DNA of 64,000 nucleotides from positions 3,534,001-3,598,000 of the forward strand of contig CBDCXQ010000001.1 in the NCBI GenBank assembly GCA_965223835.1, in the 5' to 3' direction. A program made the position numbers and the translations under genes. The notes beneath the pieces were generated by a model that was not told the origin of the DNA, searched no databases, and saw only the letters and a list, made by a program, of their open reading frames with translations. Each line of letters begins with the position of its first letter. The stretch's first letter is position 1. Positions 1 through 8,662 of the stretch are shown piece after piece. This DNA comes from CAVYXZ01 sp965223835 (GTDB lineage Bacteria > Chloroflexota > Anaerolineae > Aggregatilineales > Phototrophicaceae).

Positions 1-1
1 C

Positions 2-1369
2 GGCGCGACGTTAGCGGTACTGGTTTTCGAAGCAATTATCGCGGGTGAAGGCGTACCCGATCTGCCGGTTGCAATCGCCGCGGGCATTTTCAAGGCACTG
101 ATTGTGGGTGTCATTGTCGGATTAATCGGTGCCGGGCTGATTTACTTTCCGATTCGTCGCTACTGGGTTCCCGACAGTTTACATAATCCAATGACGTTGA
201 TGCTCGTTATTGCTGCATTTGTCGTTGCCAATTTACTTCAGGAGGAAGCGGGGCTGCTGGCCGTCACGGTGATGGGCATTGCACTGGCGAATCAGCGCAA
301 CATCAATGTCCGCAATATCGTTCGCTTCAAAGAAAATTTGGTACTGCTGTTGCTCTCCAGTGTGTTTATCATTCTCGCAGCCCGTTTGCAACTAAGTGAC
401 CTGAGTCAACTGGGACCCAGCAGCCTTCTGTTTGTGGCCGTCCTTATCATTATCGTGCGGCCATTGGCCGTGTTAGCGTCCAGCATCGGTTCCGAACTCA
501 ACTGGCGGGAACGCGCCTTTGTCGCGGCATTGGCACCACGCGGGATTGTGGCAGCGGCGGTTTCAGCCATCTTTGCCCTGGAACTCTCTCACCATGATTT
601 TGAGCAATACGAGGTGTTGGTCCCCGTCACGTTCCTGGTCATTGTTGGTACCGTGTCAGTCTATAGCCTGTCAGCATCATTTATCGCAAATCGCCTGGGC
701 ATCGCGCAGGCTGACCCCCAAGGTATCCTGTTCGTCGGGGCGCATAGCTGGGCACGACGCATGGCCGAAGCATTACATAAAGCGGGCCGTCGGGTGCTGT
801 TGGTCGATAGCAACTGGAATAATGTTCAAGAAGCCCGCATGATGGGCCTACCGGTGCAATTTGGCAGCATTCTCTCTGAAGACATGCTGGACGAGTTGGA
901 CCTCAATGGTATTGGCCGGATTTTGGCCTTAACATCTAACGATGAGGTGAACGCGCTGGCGGATCTACATTTCATGGAGGTGTTCGACAGTTCGGCAACA
1001 TTCCAATTGTCAGCCAATGCCAAGTCACAACGTGAGGATATGTCACTGGAATTACATGGGCGGTATACATTCGGGCGCAATGTTACATATTCAGCCCTTT
1101 CGAAAATGTTTAACGCTGGCGCAGAAATTCGCACGACAGCGCTTACCGAAAAGTTCAACTTTGCCGCTCTCAAAGCTCAGGAAAAAGATCGCTTGATTCC
1201 ACTGTTTCTGCTGAGCAAAGATGGGCACACCGACATCTTCACAGTGGATCAGCAATTGGAACCGTTACCAGGGCAGACGGTTATCAGCATTGTCAATCCA
1301 GAACCCATTGTATCGCCCCCCAACCCAATACAGGCCGAAGATGCCGTTTTTACATCCAGGCCAGATTGA
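2..1369 (+). CDS. Cation:proton antiporter with C-terminal TrkA-N (RCK) domain, 5' truncated by window edge
   Basis: Inner-membrane monovalent cation/H+ antiporter of the NhaP/CPA type. The open frame runs in from base 2, so the true start lies upstream; a GTG at 104 is only an internal codon. About 455 residues are visible: hydrophobic helices through roughly residue 230, with the family-typical LAPRGIVAAAV segment near residues 177-187, then a cytoplasmic TrkA-N nucleotide-binding domain (GILFVGAHSWARR, from about residue 241). The RCK domain suggests gating by NAD(H) or another nucleotide (family knowledge). The 3' end overlaps the next gene by 29 bases. The transported ion cannot be read from the sequence. 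Confidence 0.88.
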   Translation, partial: GATLAVLVFEAIIAGEGVPDLPVAIAAGIFKALIVGVIVGLIGAGLIYFPIRRYWVPDSLHNPMTLMLVIAAFVVANLLQEEAGLLAVTVMGIALANQRNINVRNIVRFKENLVLLLLSSVFIILAARLQLSDLSQLGPSSLLFVAVLIIIVRPLAVLASSIGSELNWRERAFVAALAPRGIVAAAVSAIFALELSHHDFEQYEVLVPVTFLVIVGTVSVYSLSASFIANRLGIAQADPQGILFVGAHSWARRMAEALHKAGRRVLLVDSNWNNVQEARMMGLPVQFGSILSEDMLDELDLNGIGRILALTSNDEVNALADLHFMEVFDSSATFQLSANAKSQREDMSLELHGRYTFGRNVTYSALSKMFNAGAEIRTTALTEKFNFAALKAQEKDRLIPLFLLSKDGHTDIFTVDQQLEPLPGQTVISIVNPEPIVSPPNPIQAEDAVFTSRPD

Positions 1370-1841
1370 CCCGTCGGTCTTCATCGCGGCAGGCGCGATA
1401 ATCGTTGGTGATGTTACCATTGGTGAAAATGCCAGCATCTGGTTCAATGCAGTGCTGCGCGGTGATACAGAAGCGTTGAACATTGGCGCAGGCAGCAATA
1501 TTCAGGATGGTGCTGTGCTTCATGCCGACCCTGGCTATCCAACGATCATCGGTGCTGGCTGTACGATTGGGCATGGCGCAATTGTTCACGGGGCACGCCT
1601 TGGTGATAATACAATGGTGGGTATGGGCGCGATTCTGTTGAATGGCGCAACTGTCGGGCCAGATTGTATTATCGGGGCCGGGGCGTTGCTCACCCAGGAT
1701 AAAATTTTCCCAGAGGGGTCACTGATTTTGGGCAGTCCTGCCAAAATCATCCGCCCGGTCACAGCAAACGAAATTTTGGCGAATCGCGACAGTGCTGCGG
1801 GCTATATCCAAAAAGCACGGTCGTTCAAAGCATCATCTTAA
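1341..1841 (+). CDS. Gamma-class carbonic anhydrase-like protein (left-handed beta helix)
   Basis: A 166-residue hexapeptide-repeat protein with the gamma-carbonic anhydrase metal triad: H61 (HADPG), H78 and H83 (IGHGAIVHG). Members are trimers that hydrate CO2 or serve as related hydrolases or complex I-associated subunits. The start ATG at 1341 begins MPFLHPGQID; a longer frame from 1221 would only add sequence that overlaps the antiporter. The gene overlaps the antiporter by 29 bases, which suggests translational coupling and a shared role in pH or bicarbonate balance (inference). Length matches the compact members of the family. Actual carbonic anhydrase activity is not certain. Confidence 0.9.
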   Translation: MPFLHPGQIDPSVFIAAGAIIVGDVTIGENASIWFNAVLRGDTEALNIGAGSNIQDGAVLHADPGYPTIIGAGCTIGHGAIVHGARLGDNTMVGMGAILLNGATVGPDCIIGAGALLTQDKIFPEGSLILGSPAKIIRPVTANEILANRDSAAGYIQKARSFKASS

Positions 1842-1883
1842 TATTGTCAGGCTCAAGGCTTCGCGACTCGCAGTAAGGATCTT

Positions 1884-2810
1884 ATGGATTCGGAACAGAT
1901 TGACTTCAGCGCCGATCAACCCGGTGAACGGGTGGATAAGGCTATTCTGGCGCATATTGGGGATCGCTTATCACGCGCCCAATTGCAGACGCTGATCGCG
2001 GCGGGACTCGTCACGCTGGATGGCAAACCCACAAAGGCGGGCATCAAACTCAAAGGTGGCGAACAGATTAGCCTGACAATCCCGCTTCGCGCTGAACCAG
2101 AATCCGTTCAGCCGGAAGCTATTCCGCTGGATGTCATCTACGAGGATGATGATCTGGCTGTCATCGACAAACCAGCGGGGATGATCGCACACCCCGGTGA
2201 GCAAAATGAAACGGGCACACTGGTAAGCGCGGCTATGGATCGCTGGCCGGAGATTACGGCCATGAATGTGGAGGAAAAGCGGGCAGGCATTGTTCACCGA
2301 CTGGACAAAGACACCAGTGGTCTGATTATCATCGCCAAAAATGATCGTGCCCGCCGCCACCTGAGCGATCAGTTTCAGGCCCGAACGGTTGAGAAAACCT
2401 ATCTGGCCCTGGTCGAAAAACGCCCCCAAACCAACACTGGTCGAATTGATGCACCAATCGCCCGTGACCCGCAACAGCGCAAACGCATGGCAGTGGTTCG
2501 CAAAGGTCGTCCGGCAGTCACTGAATTCACCATTATTTCGGATGACTATAACGGGGGCCAGGCACTGCTGAAGGTCAATATCCATACCGGGCGTACCCAT
2601 CAGATTCGCGTTCATCTCGCGTTCATCGGCTGTCCGGTGGTCGGTGATCGCATCTATGGTTATCGTAAGCAACGGATTGGGCTGAAGCGCCAATTTCTGC
2701 ACGCTGCCGAACTCGCTTTTGACCAGCCAACCACTGGCGAACGGCTGCAATTTACCGCACCGTTGCCGGTAGGACTGCAAAATATTCTGGATAAATTACG
2801 CACGCCGTAA
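1884..2810 (+). CDS. RluA/RluD-family RNA pseudouridine synthase
   Basis: A 308-residue enzyme that isomerises uridine to pseudouridine in rRNA or tRNA. An N-terminal S4 RNA-binding domain (about residues 15-65) is followed by the catalytic domain with the signature HRLDKDTSG, catalytic Asp141. The C-terminal TGRTHQIRVH motif is also typical. Domain order and length match RluD, the enzyme that modifies 23S rRNA helix 69, but RluC-like or tRNA-modifying activity cannot be excluded. The gene sits 42 bases after the carbonic anhydrase gene. Confidence 0.93.
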   Translation: MDSEQIDFSADQPGERVDKAILAHIGDRLSRAQLQTLIAAGLVTLDGKPTKAGIKLKGGEQISLTIPLRAEPESVQPEAIPLDVIYEDDDLAVIDKPAGMIAHPGEQNETGTLVSAAMDRWPEITAMNVEEKRAGIVHRLDKDTSGLIIIAKNDRARRHLSDQFQARTVEKTYLALVEKRPQTNTGRIDAPIARDPQQRKRMAVVRKGRPAVTEFTIISDDYNGGQALLKVNIHTGRTHQIRVHLAFIGCPVVGDRIYGYRKQRIGLKRQFLHAAELAFDQPTTGERLQFTAPLPVGLQNILDKLRTP

Positions 2811-2935
2811 TCAACACGATCGCCATTTAGCAACAACCAAAACGTGATAAACAAAATCCGATATAGTTTACGGCTAAAATTAGTTAATGATGATTGACAA
2901 AACAGCTTATTGATGTAAAGCGAGTTCAAAACAGA

Positions 2936-4123
2936 ATGACGATGAAAATTACAGCAGTCAAAACACTTATTGTCGATGGTGGGTTTCGGCCCTGGACGTT
3001 TGTCAAACTTGAAACCAGCGATCCCGGCGTGATCGGTTGGGGTGACTGCACCGACTGGGGATCGCCGGGGCCAGTCGCCACCACCGTTGAGCGCTATGCC
3101 GAGTGGATCATCGGACGCGACCCGATGCAGGTGGAGGCCATCTGGTGGGATTTGGCCGCTTCGTCAGTACGCCACAGTGGTGGCATCGCCTGGAAAGCGA
3201 TGTCAGGAATAGATTCAGCATTATGGGATATTCGCGGCAAGGTGTTGAATGCGCCGGTCTGGCAGTTGTTGGGCGGCAAGTTACGCGACCAGTTGCGCCT
3301 GTATTGGTCGCATTGCGGTTCGGTACGCTTTCGCCACGCCGAACGGTTGGGCTTACCAGCACTCAACACTCTCGACGACATTCGTCGGCTGGGTGAAGAA
3401 GTGCTCCAGCGCGGGTACACTGCGCTCAAGACCAATATCGTCCCGCTGGCGGACCTGCCGGACATCGCGGAATTGGACCGATTTTCGCATCAGGTCGGCG
3501 ACGCACCACCACAAATGCTACGTGCAGCAGAGGCGATCATTCGGGCTTTCCGCGAAACGGTTGGCCCCGATGTCGGCATTGCGCTGGACGTTGCCTTCTG
3601 GTTTAAGCTGGGTGGAGCGATCAAACTGGCCCGCACGCTCGAACCTTATGATCTGATGTGGCTGGAAACCGAAACGCTCAATCCTGATGCCCTCAAGGTG
3701 ATTCGGTCATCTACCACCACACCGATTTGTACTGGTGAGAGCCTGTTCGGAACGCACGACTATCAACCCTATTTGCAGAATTTTGCGCAGGACATCATCA
3801 TGCCCGACCTGGCCTGGAACGGCATCACGATGGGCAAGAAACTGGCAGATCTGGCCCATGCCTACGACACGCTATTCGCGCCGCACAATTGTCACAGCCC
3901 CCTGGCAACCCTGGTCGCAGCCAATGTTTGTGCGACCGTGCCTAATTTTTTCATTCAGGAGATTGACGTGGACGATGCCCCCTGGCGCGACGACATCATG
4001 ACCCATCCCTTTGACATCGAAAACGGATTTCTAAAAATCCCCGAACGACCGGGATTGGGGTCCGATTTGATTGAGGCTGAACTCCTGAAACACCCGCCGG
4101 GTCATTACCCCTGGGCACGATGA
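2936..4123 (+). CDS. Mandelate racemase/muconate lactonizing enzyme family protein (sugar-acid dehydratase-like)
   Basis: Cytoplasmic enolase-superfamily enzyme of 395 residues. Visible elements are the capping domain, then a barrel with metal ligands D218 (ALDVAFW), E244 (WLETE) and E268 (CTGESLF), followed by the D291/H317 pair (MPDLAW and APHNCHS) that marks the mandelate racemase/sugar-acid dehydratase subgroup. The likely reaction is dehydration of an aldonic acid; the substrate is unknown. ATG at 2936 was chosen because homology begins at MKITAV; ATG 2942 is equally possible, and a TTG at 2894 would add an unrelated tail. The gene stands alone, convergent with the next. Confidence 0.88.
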   Translation: MTMKITAVKTLIVDGGFRPWTFVKLETSDPGVIGWGDCTDWGSPGPVATTVERYAEWIIGRDPMQVEAIWWDLAASSVRHSGGIAWKAMSGIDSALWDIRGKVLNAPVWQLLGGKLRDQLRLYWSHCGSVRFRHAERLGLPALNTLDDIRRLGEEVLQRGYTALKTNIVPLADLPDIAELDRFSHQVGDAPPQMLRAAEAIIRAFRETVGPDVGIALDVAFWFKLGGAIKLARTLEPYDLMWLETETLNPDALKVIRSSTTTPICTGESLFGTHDYQPYLQNFAQDIIMPDLAWNGITMGKKLADLAHAYDTLFAPHNCHSPLATLVAANVCATVPNFFIQEIDVDDAPWRDDIMTHPFDIENGFLKIPERPGLGSDLIEAELLKHPPGHYPWAR

Positions 4124-4150
4124 GGGCACGGCACCAGCCTATGCCCTCAT
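4120..4150. terminator. Palindromic hairpin between convergent genes
   Basis: A perfect 9-bp inverted repeat, ATGAGGGCA (4120-4128) and TGCCCTCAT (4142-4150), overlaps the stop codon of the dehydratase gene and lies 18 bases from the end of the convergent protease gene. It lacks a T-run on either strand, so it may be a weak bidirectional terminator or an mRNA 3'-end stabiliser. Confidence 0.5.
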
Positions 4151-4167
4151 GTTCATGCGTTGATTAC

Positions 4168-6120
4168 CTAATCTAACCCCATGTGGAGTGCAAGCAAGTA
4201 ATTCCCGGTTGAACTGCGATCATAGCTGGACATGACGAACGTCATTGGCTGTGGGTCAATTTGCTGAACCGGCAGTTGCAGCATGGAATCGCGTTCATCA
4301 GCCGTGACAGTGCCGCGACCACCCCGCGTAACCTGGAAGTTGGTCAATTGCGTCGCAACATCCCAACAGGTATTCGTACCAGCATCATCACAAATAATGT
4401 TGTCGCCATCGGTGTCTGTCCAAACCGTATAATCCGGGTAATCCATCACCGAGAAATACGGATCCAGTGAGCGCTGCGTTCCAATCATATAAACGGATAG
4501 GGGAACGCCTGAATTGCTCACACTGGAGGTGACATTGAGTGTAAATGGATCGCCAGCACCATCCGCACCGGTCACAGCCATGCCTTCCAGAATTAAGACA
4601 AACTCACCCGATTTCCCCTCGAATTCACCGACAATGAGCGAAATATCGGTCATGCCACTATTGTTATGATTGAAAGTAAGTTGTGAACTACGATTCGAGG
4701 CATTAACGAGACCCGTAGAGGGCAAATCCAATCGGAATGCAGCCGCATCATCCGAGTCATCATTCGCCAGACAGTCCGAGGTTGCGGTCGAATCACGTAC
4801 CACCAGCATCGGGTCAAAATCGCCAATACCAACTGCGGTCGCCGTATAGTTAAAACCGGGCCGCATCAACCGCACAATGATCTCAACCCCATTGTTGATC
4901 GTCACGTTATCACAGGTTGCCACCACACCAGGAACCGATACGCTCGTCGTCGAGTTATCCTGGCTGATGTCGCTATCGCCATAGGTGACAATGAATTCCA
5001 CCCATTCGCTGGGACCAATCCATGATGCGCCGTCATAAACATCGGCTTCGGCAAAGAACGACTGATCGCCGGATAAACCGTCGGGGAAGGCGATGTACGG
5101 AACCCAGAAAACGAAATCACTCCATTCAGTCGCCTCAAATTCCGGTACAATCCATTCAAAATCGCTCAGAATACCATTGGAGTCAGTGAAATCATCACCG
5201 GCCCCGGCCCCGGCAACGACGAACTCCCCTTCCGTATCATAAAAATAGAGCGCGGTTTGAAGTTCAACATCCTGATAGCCGTTGACGACAATACGAGCAT
5301 GCACTTCCATACCGTTTTGACCATTGCGTTCCAGGTTATGCTCAATGTTGATAATTTCAGTGAATGCACCTGCGGTAGTCGAAGAGGAATTTGTGACTTG
5401 ATCGGCTGCCGCCACATCCCCACAGGCGGCCAGAGCCAACACCGCCTGGAACGGTAAGATTCCACCCAGACGCGCCGACGTTCGGTCTTCGACATCAACC
5501 GCCGTTGGGATGCCGATTAATGTGCCATCCGCCGTGACGGCCAGGCCGCCACTGTTACCTGGCGCGATTTCAGCATCAGTCTGATACCAGGCAACCATTC
5601 GCTCACCGCAAATATCATCGTTCTGCGCAGTCGTGATTGAACCTTCGGTGAATACGAAAAAGCCATCACCAATGCCGGGATAACCGAACACAAAAATCCT
5701 CTCCCCGCGACCTATGACCGATTCCTCTGGTTTCAAAGCCGGCAGGTCTAGGGTCGTTGGCACCACGACACCACCATTGATGTTGCGATCAATTTGTAGA
5801 ATGGCAAAATCCATTGTCGAAAATTGCGTAACCAGCCGGGCACGATAACTGGCGACAGGCCGTTCATTCATATCCTCAATCATGAAAATAACGAAATCAT
5901 CGGCGTCTTCAACCACATGGCTGTTGGTGTAAATTAAGCCCGTATCGCTGACAATCGTGCCGGACCCGGTTGAGAAAATCTCACCATTCGATTCCGCACC
6001 GATTTGCACGACGCTGGCGGCAATCCGATCAATTTCGGCAGCATCCATACCTGTTTGCGCCCAGGCCGGAGCCGTAATAGAGAAAAGTGCTAACATAACA
6101 CCCATAATTGCATACTTCAT
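4168..6120 (-). CDS. Secreted trypsin-like serine protease with C-terminal beta-rich domains
   Basis: A 650-residue exported protein. Residues 1-21 form a signal peptide (hydrophobic core then APAWA-Q). The chymotrypsin-fold domain follows with triad H68 (TNSHVV), D104 (MDFAIL) and S190 (APGNSGG). The remaining ~400 residues carry no recognised catalytic motif; they look like beta-sandwich modules, and the last ~230 residues resemble bacterial pre-peptidase C-terminal domains (FDPMLVV, DPYFSVMD), each possibly helping substrate or surface binding. A TATAAT box and an AGGA Shine-Dalgarno precede the ATG. Monocistronic, with a head-to-head neighbour. The protease call is firm; the role is unknown. 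Confidence 0.88.
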   Translation of the reverse strand: MKYAIMGVMLALFSITAPAWAQTGMDAAEIDRIAASVVQIGAESNGEIFSTGSGTIVSDTGLIYTNSHVVEDADDFVIFMIEDMNERPVASYRARLVTQFSTMDFAILQIDRNINGGVVVPTTLDLPALKPEESVIGRGERIFVFGYPGIGDGFFVFTEGSITTAQNDDICGERMVAWYQTDAEIAPGNSGGLAVTADGTLIGIPTAVDVEDRTSARLGGILPFQAVLALAACGDVAAADQVTNSSSTTAGAFTEIINIEHNLERNGQNGMEVHARIVVNGYQDVELQTALYFYDTEGEFVVAGAGAGDDFTDSNGILSDFEWIVPEFEATEWSDFVFWVPYIAFPDGLSGDQSFFAEADVYDGASWIGPSEWVEFIVTYGDSDISQDNSTTSVSVPGVVATCDNVTINNGVEIIVRLMRPGFNYTATAVGIGDFDPMLVVRDSTATSDCLANDDSDDAAAFRLDLPSTGLVNASNRSSQLTFNHNNSGMTDISLIVGEFEGKSGEFVLILEGMAVTGADGAGDPFTLNVTSSVSNSGVPLSVYMIGTQRSLDPYFSVMDYPDYTVWTDTDGDNIICDDAGTNTCWDVATQLTNFQVTRGGRGTVTADERDSMLQLPVQQIDPQPMTFVMSSYDRSSTGNYLLALHMGLD

Positions 6121-6157
6121 ATGTTATTCCTGATCTACGTTAAGGTCATCTCATTCT

Positions 6158-6163
6158 ATTATA
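6158..6163 (-). promoter_or_regulatory. -10 box of the secreted protease gene
   Basis: Perfect TATAAT on the minus strand, 38 bases upstream of the protease ATG. No good -35 hexamer lies at 16-18 bases (closest TTCACC). Confidence 0.5.
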
Positions 6164-6258
6164 GTAAATTTCAGCTTCAGGTGAAAAGTTAAGGTCGTGC
6201 AAAATGCATTCTGCCGCTAAAATGGACGATAAACATTTCAACACAAGGGGCATGAATC

Positions 6259-7095
6259 ATGCGTGAAGTAACCATCGCTGTGGCACAAATGAAACCCAAG
6301 CTGGGCGAACATGAAGATAACCTCGTCTCAATGTCGGAGACCATCTCAAAGATCGCCTCGCAACAGCGGGTGGATCTGATCGTTTTCCCCGAACTGATTA
6401 CCAGCGGCAATGAACTCGGTGTGCGCTTTACTGAACTGGCCCAGCGCGTCCCCGGCCCAACGATTAACCTGATGTCACAGCGCGCGAATGAACACGGTGT
6501 CTTTATCGCGTTTGGCATGGTCACGAAAGAAAGAGTCGAGAGTGTCCTGTACAACTCGGCAGTGCTGGTCGGACCTGACGGCGAACTACTGGATGTATAC
6601 AACAAAATCCACCTGCGCGGCGAGGAACGGATGGCATTCCGTGAAGGGTACAAGCTGCCGATCATCCCGACTGAGATCGGCAACATCGGCCTCATGATCG
6701 GTTATGACCTGGCCTTCCCAGAGGTGGCACGGGGGTTGGCGTTGGATGGTGCTGAGATCATGTGCGTGATGGCGAACTGGGAAGCCGCTAATATTGATGA
6801 ATGGAAGACGTATGCCCGTGCCCGTGCCTATGAAAACTCAACCTTCATCGCGGCAGCCAATCGCATCGGCGAAGATGTCACACTCAACTTCGGCGGTGAG
6901 AGTATGATCGTCGGCCCGCGTGGTCAAATCCACGCCTCACTCGCCAACGAGACCGACCCGGAAACCGGTGAACCGCTGGAAGGCTTCGCCGTCGCCCGCG
7001 TTGATCTGGATGAAGTCCGCAAATATCGCGAAGAGTTCCAGTTCATTCAAAACCGCCAACCAGCAGTCTACCGGACACTGGTGCGGAAATACTAA
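6259..7095 (+). CDS. Nitrilase-superfamily protein lacking the catalytic cysteine
   Basis: A 278-residue carbon-nitrogen hydrolase fold. Of the Glu-Lys-Cys triad, E45 (VFPELIT) and K116 (YNKIHL) are present, but the cysteine position in the usual ICYDLxFPE strand reads I-G-Y-D-L-A-F-P-E: residue 148 is Gly, codon GGT at 6700-6702. TGT to GGT is a single-base change. The rest of the fold is intact, including the EVAR helix and the MANW strand. AAGGGG lies 9 bases before the ATG. It is either a non-hydrolytic relative or a base error in the assembly. The downstream phosphotransferase starts 18 bases after the stop, suggesting an operon. Confidence 0.87.
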   Translation: MREVTIAVAQMKPKLGEHEDNLVSMSETISKIASQQRVDLIVFPELITSGNELGVRFTELAQRVPGPTINLMSQRANEHGVFIAFGMVTKERVESVLYNSAVLVGPDGELLDVYNKIHLRGEERMAFREGYKLPIIPTEIGNIGLMIGYDLAFPEVARGLALDGAEIMCVMANWEAANIDEWKTYARARAYENSTFIAAANRIGEDVTLNFGGESMIVGPRGQIHASLANETDPETGEPLEGFAVARVDLDEVRKYREEFQFIQNRQPAVYRTLVRKY

Positions 7096-7113
7096 ACGTA
7101 AGCGTACATCCCC

Positions 7114-8040
7114 GTGAAACATGAGTTTTCGCCATCACCAGACTCGTTGAATGAACTGCTCGGTATCATCGCGCCGGGCAGCACTGTGACTGCGGTTCAT
7201 TGCTTCGAGGCGAGCTATTCCAACTATACGCACCGGGTTGAGATCATGTCAGCGGATGGCAAACGATCCAAGATCGTGACGCGCTGTTATGCCGAGCATG
7301 GCGTACCCAGAGAAAAAGCGATTCGTGAATTCAAAACATACGAGTTCCTGCAAGCCTACCCTGACATTCCAGTGCCGAAGCCGTTGTATCTGGATGCGGA
7401 TGGCGACATTTTGGGCTTATCCGGAATCGTCACCGGATTCGCTAAAGGCAAACAGATTGAGGCCCAACCCGAATCTTTGCATTGGACGCGAATCTGTACT
7501 AAAGCTGCACGGATGCTGGCGAAGATTCACGCCGTACCCATTGACTCCGCTGTACAGGATTACTTGATGGACGGCAATACTGAGGGAGTCTGGTTCATAA
7601 AATCGGGCGAAGTTCCTGATTATATGCGGTCACATCCCGATGGCGCACGCGTCTGGCAAGCCGTGCATGAGCTGCGGCCCAACCTCCCACCGGTCAAACC
7701 CGCGCTGGTGCATATCGATTTCTGGTCGGGCAATCTATTGTGGGAAAATGACCAGATCAGCGCGATTGTGGATTGGGAAGAAGCCGGTTATGGTGATCCG
7801 GGGTTGGATGTTGCCTATTGCTTGATGGAACTCTATCTAGAGGGTATGGACACAGCAGCGGCTGAATTTTTGCAGGCTTATGAAGCAGAAGCGGGACAGG
7901 CTATCACCAATCTGGCGTACTGGGAATTGGCCGCAGCCGCCCGCCCGATGATCAATATTGACGGTTGGATTACGCGGCCCTTCATGGACGAGCGTTTTCA
8001 CAGATTTATAACGAATGCGCTGGCACGCGCCGGTCATTAA
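7114..8040 (+). CDS. Phosphotransferase of the aminoglycoside/choline kinase-like (APH) family
   Basis: A 308-residue protein-kinase-like small-molecule kinase. The Brenner motif is complete: H200, D202 and N207 (VHIDFWSGN), then the metal-binding D220 in IVDWEEAG. The N-lobe is present. The start is a GTG (7114) in the short gap after the nitrilase-like gene; no strong ribosome site is seen. Substrate unknown: family members phosphorylate aminoglycosides, choline, homoserine, fructosamine or macrolides. Calling it a resistance gene would not be justified. The next gene begins 19 bases after its stop. Confidence 0.86.
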   Translation: MKHEFSPSPDSLNELLGIIAPGSTVTAVHCFEASYSNYTHRVEIMSADGKRSKIVTRCYAEHGVPREKAIREFKTYEFLQAYPDIPVPKPLYLDADGDILGLSGIVTGFAKGKQIEAQPESLHWTRICTKAARMLAKIHAVPIDSAVQDYLMDGNTEGVWFIKSGEVPDYMRSHPDGARVWQAVHELRPNLPPVKPALVHIDFWSGNLLWENDQISAIVDWEEAGYGDPGLDVAYCLMELYLEGMDTAAAEFLQAYEAEAGQAITNLAYWELAAAARPMINIDGWITRPFMDERFHRFITNALARAGH

Positions 8041-8059
8041 TAGTCGAGGTCCAAAAATA

Positions 8060-8662
8060 ATGCCTTACATCAAGCAAGTCTCAGATGAAGAAGCCACTGG
8101 CGCGGTCAAGCGTGAGATCGATAAAGCGTATAAACGCGCTGGACGGGTCTGGAATATCGTGCGCATTATGACTCCGAACCCGGAAGCACTGCGAACCTCG
8201 ATGAGCCTGTACAGTGCCCTTATGTTTGGTGAGTCACCACTGACCCGTGCCCAGCGCGAAATGCTGGCGGTGGTGGTTAGCCAGACCAATCATTGCGGCT
8301 ACTGAACGCAAGCCCACGCGCATGACCTCCGGGCTGAGGTCAATTGGTTTGCTACTGAAGCCGAGGCTGACGCCTATGTTCACGCGGTTGCCCGCGACTG
8401 GCATACGGCTCAATTGAGCAAAATAGATCGCGTGTTGTGTGAATATGCCGAGCGGCTGACGCTGGAACCCCATAGAATGGGGCCAGATGTGATTGACAGG
8501 TTGCGCGCGAACGGCCTGGACGATCGAGCCATTCACGACGCGACCCAGATTATCAGCTACTTCAACTACATCAACCGCATCGCCGATGCATTGGGCGTGG
8601 AGCCAGAAACCTTTATCCGCCCCTGGGGAGAACCAGAAAAAGATCAGCAGGCAAGCACATGA
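8060..8662 (+). CDS. Probable AhpD-like (peroxidase-related) selenoprotein with CxxU motif, in-frame UGA
   Basis: Reading through the TGA at 8303-8305 gives 200 residues that match the uncharacterised peroxidase-related/carboxymuconolactone decarboxylase family end to end. Before the TGA the protein ends ...TNHCGY; after it, the same frame continues TQAHAHDLRAEV and later SYFNYINRIADALGVE, both typical of this family. The TGA falls exactly on the second Cys of the redox motif CxxC (C79-G-Y-U82). A SECIS-like hairpin follows. ATG 8060 has GAGGT 9 bases upstream. The stop overlaps the next start (ATGA). Family members are thiol peroxidase/disulfide reductase-like. The alternatives are a nonsense mutation or base error; sel genes are not in the window. 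Confidence 0.78.
8323..8342 (+). promoter_or_regulatory. Candidate bacterial SECIS element
   Basis: A perfect 7-bp stem, TGACCTC (8323-8329) and GAGGTCA (8336-8342), encloses the hexaloop CGGGCT. The loop starts 24 bases after the UGA and has G at its second position. These values fit the published bacterial SECIS pattern (loop about 16-37 bases from UGA, G among the first two loop bases). It lies inside the coding frame, as bacterial SECIS elements must. Confidence 0.72.

Noticed and set aside
1971..2780. 269-residue minus-strand ORF opposite the pseudouridine synthase gene
   Set aside because: No motif or ribosome site; codon pattern is the antisense shadow of a gene with a clear catalytic signature.
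8414..8662. Separate 82-residue ORF after the AhpD-like fragment
   Set aside because: It is the same frame and continues family homology from the TGA onward; it has no ribosome site of its own. It is annotated as part of the selenoprotein.
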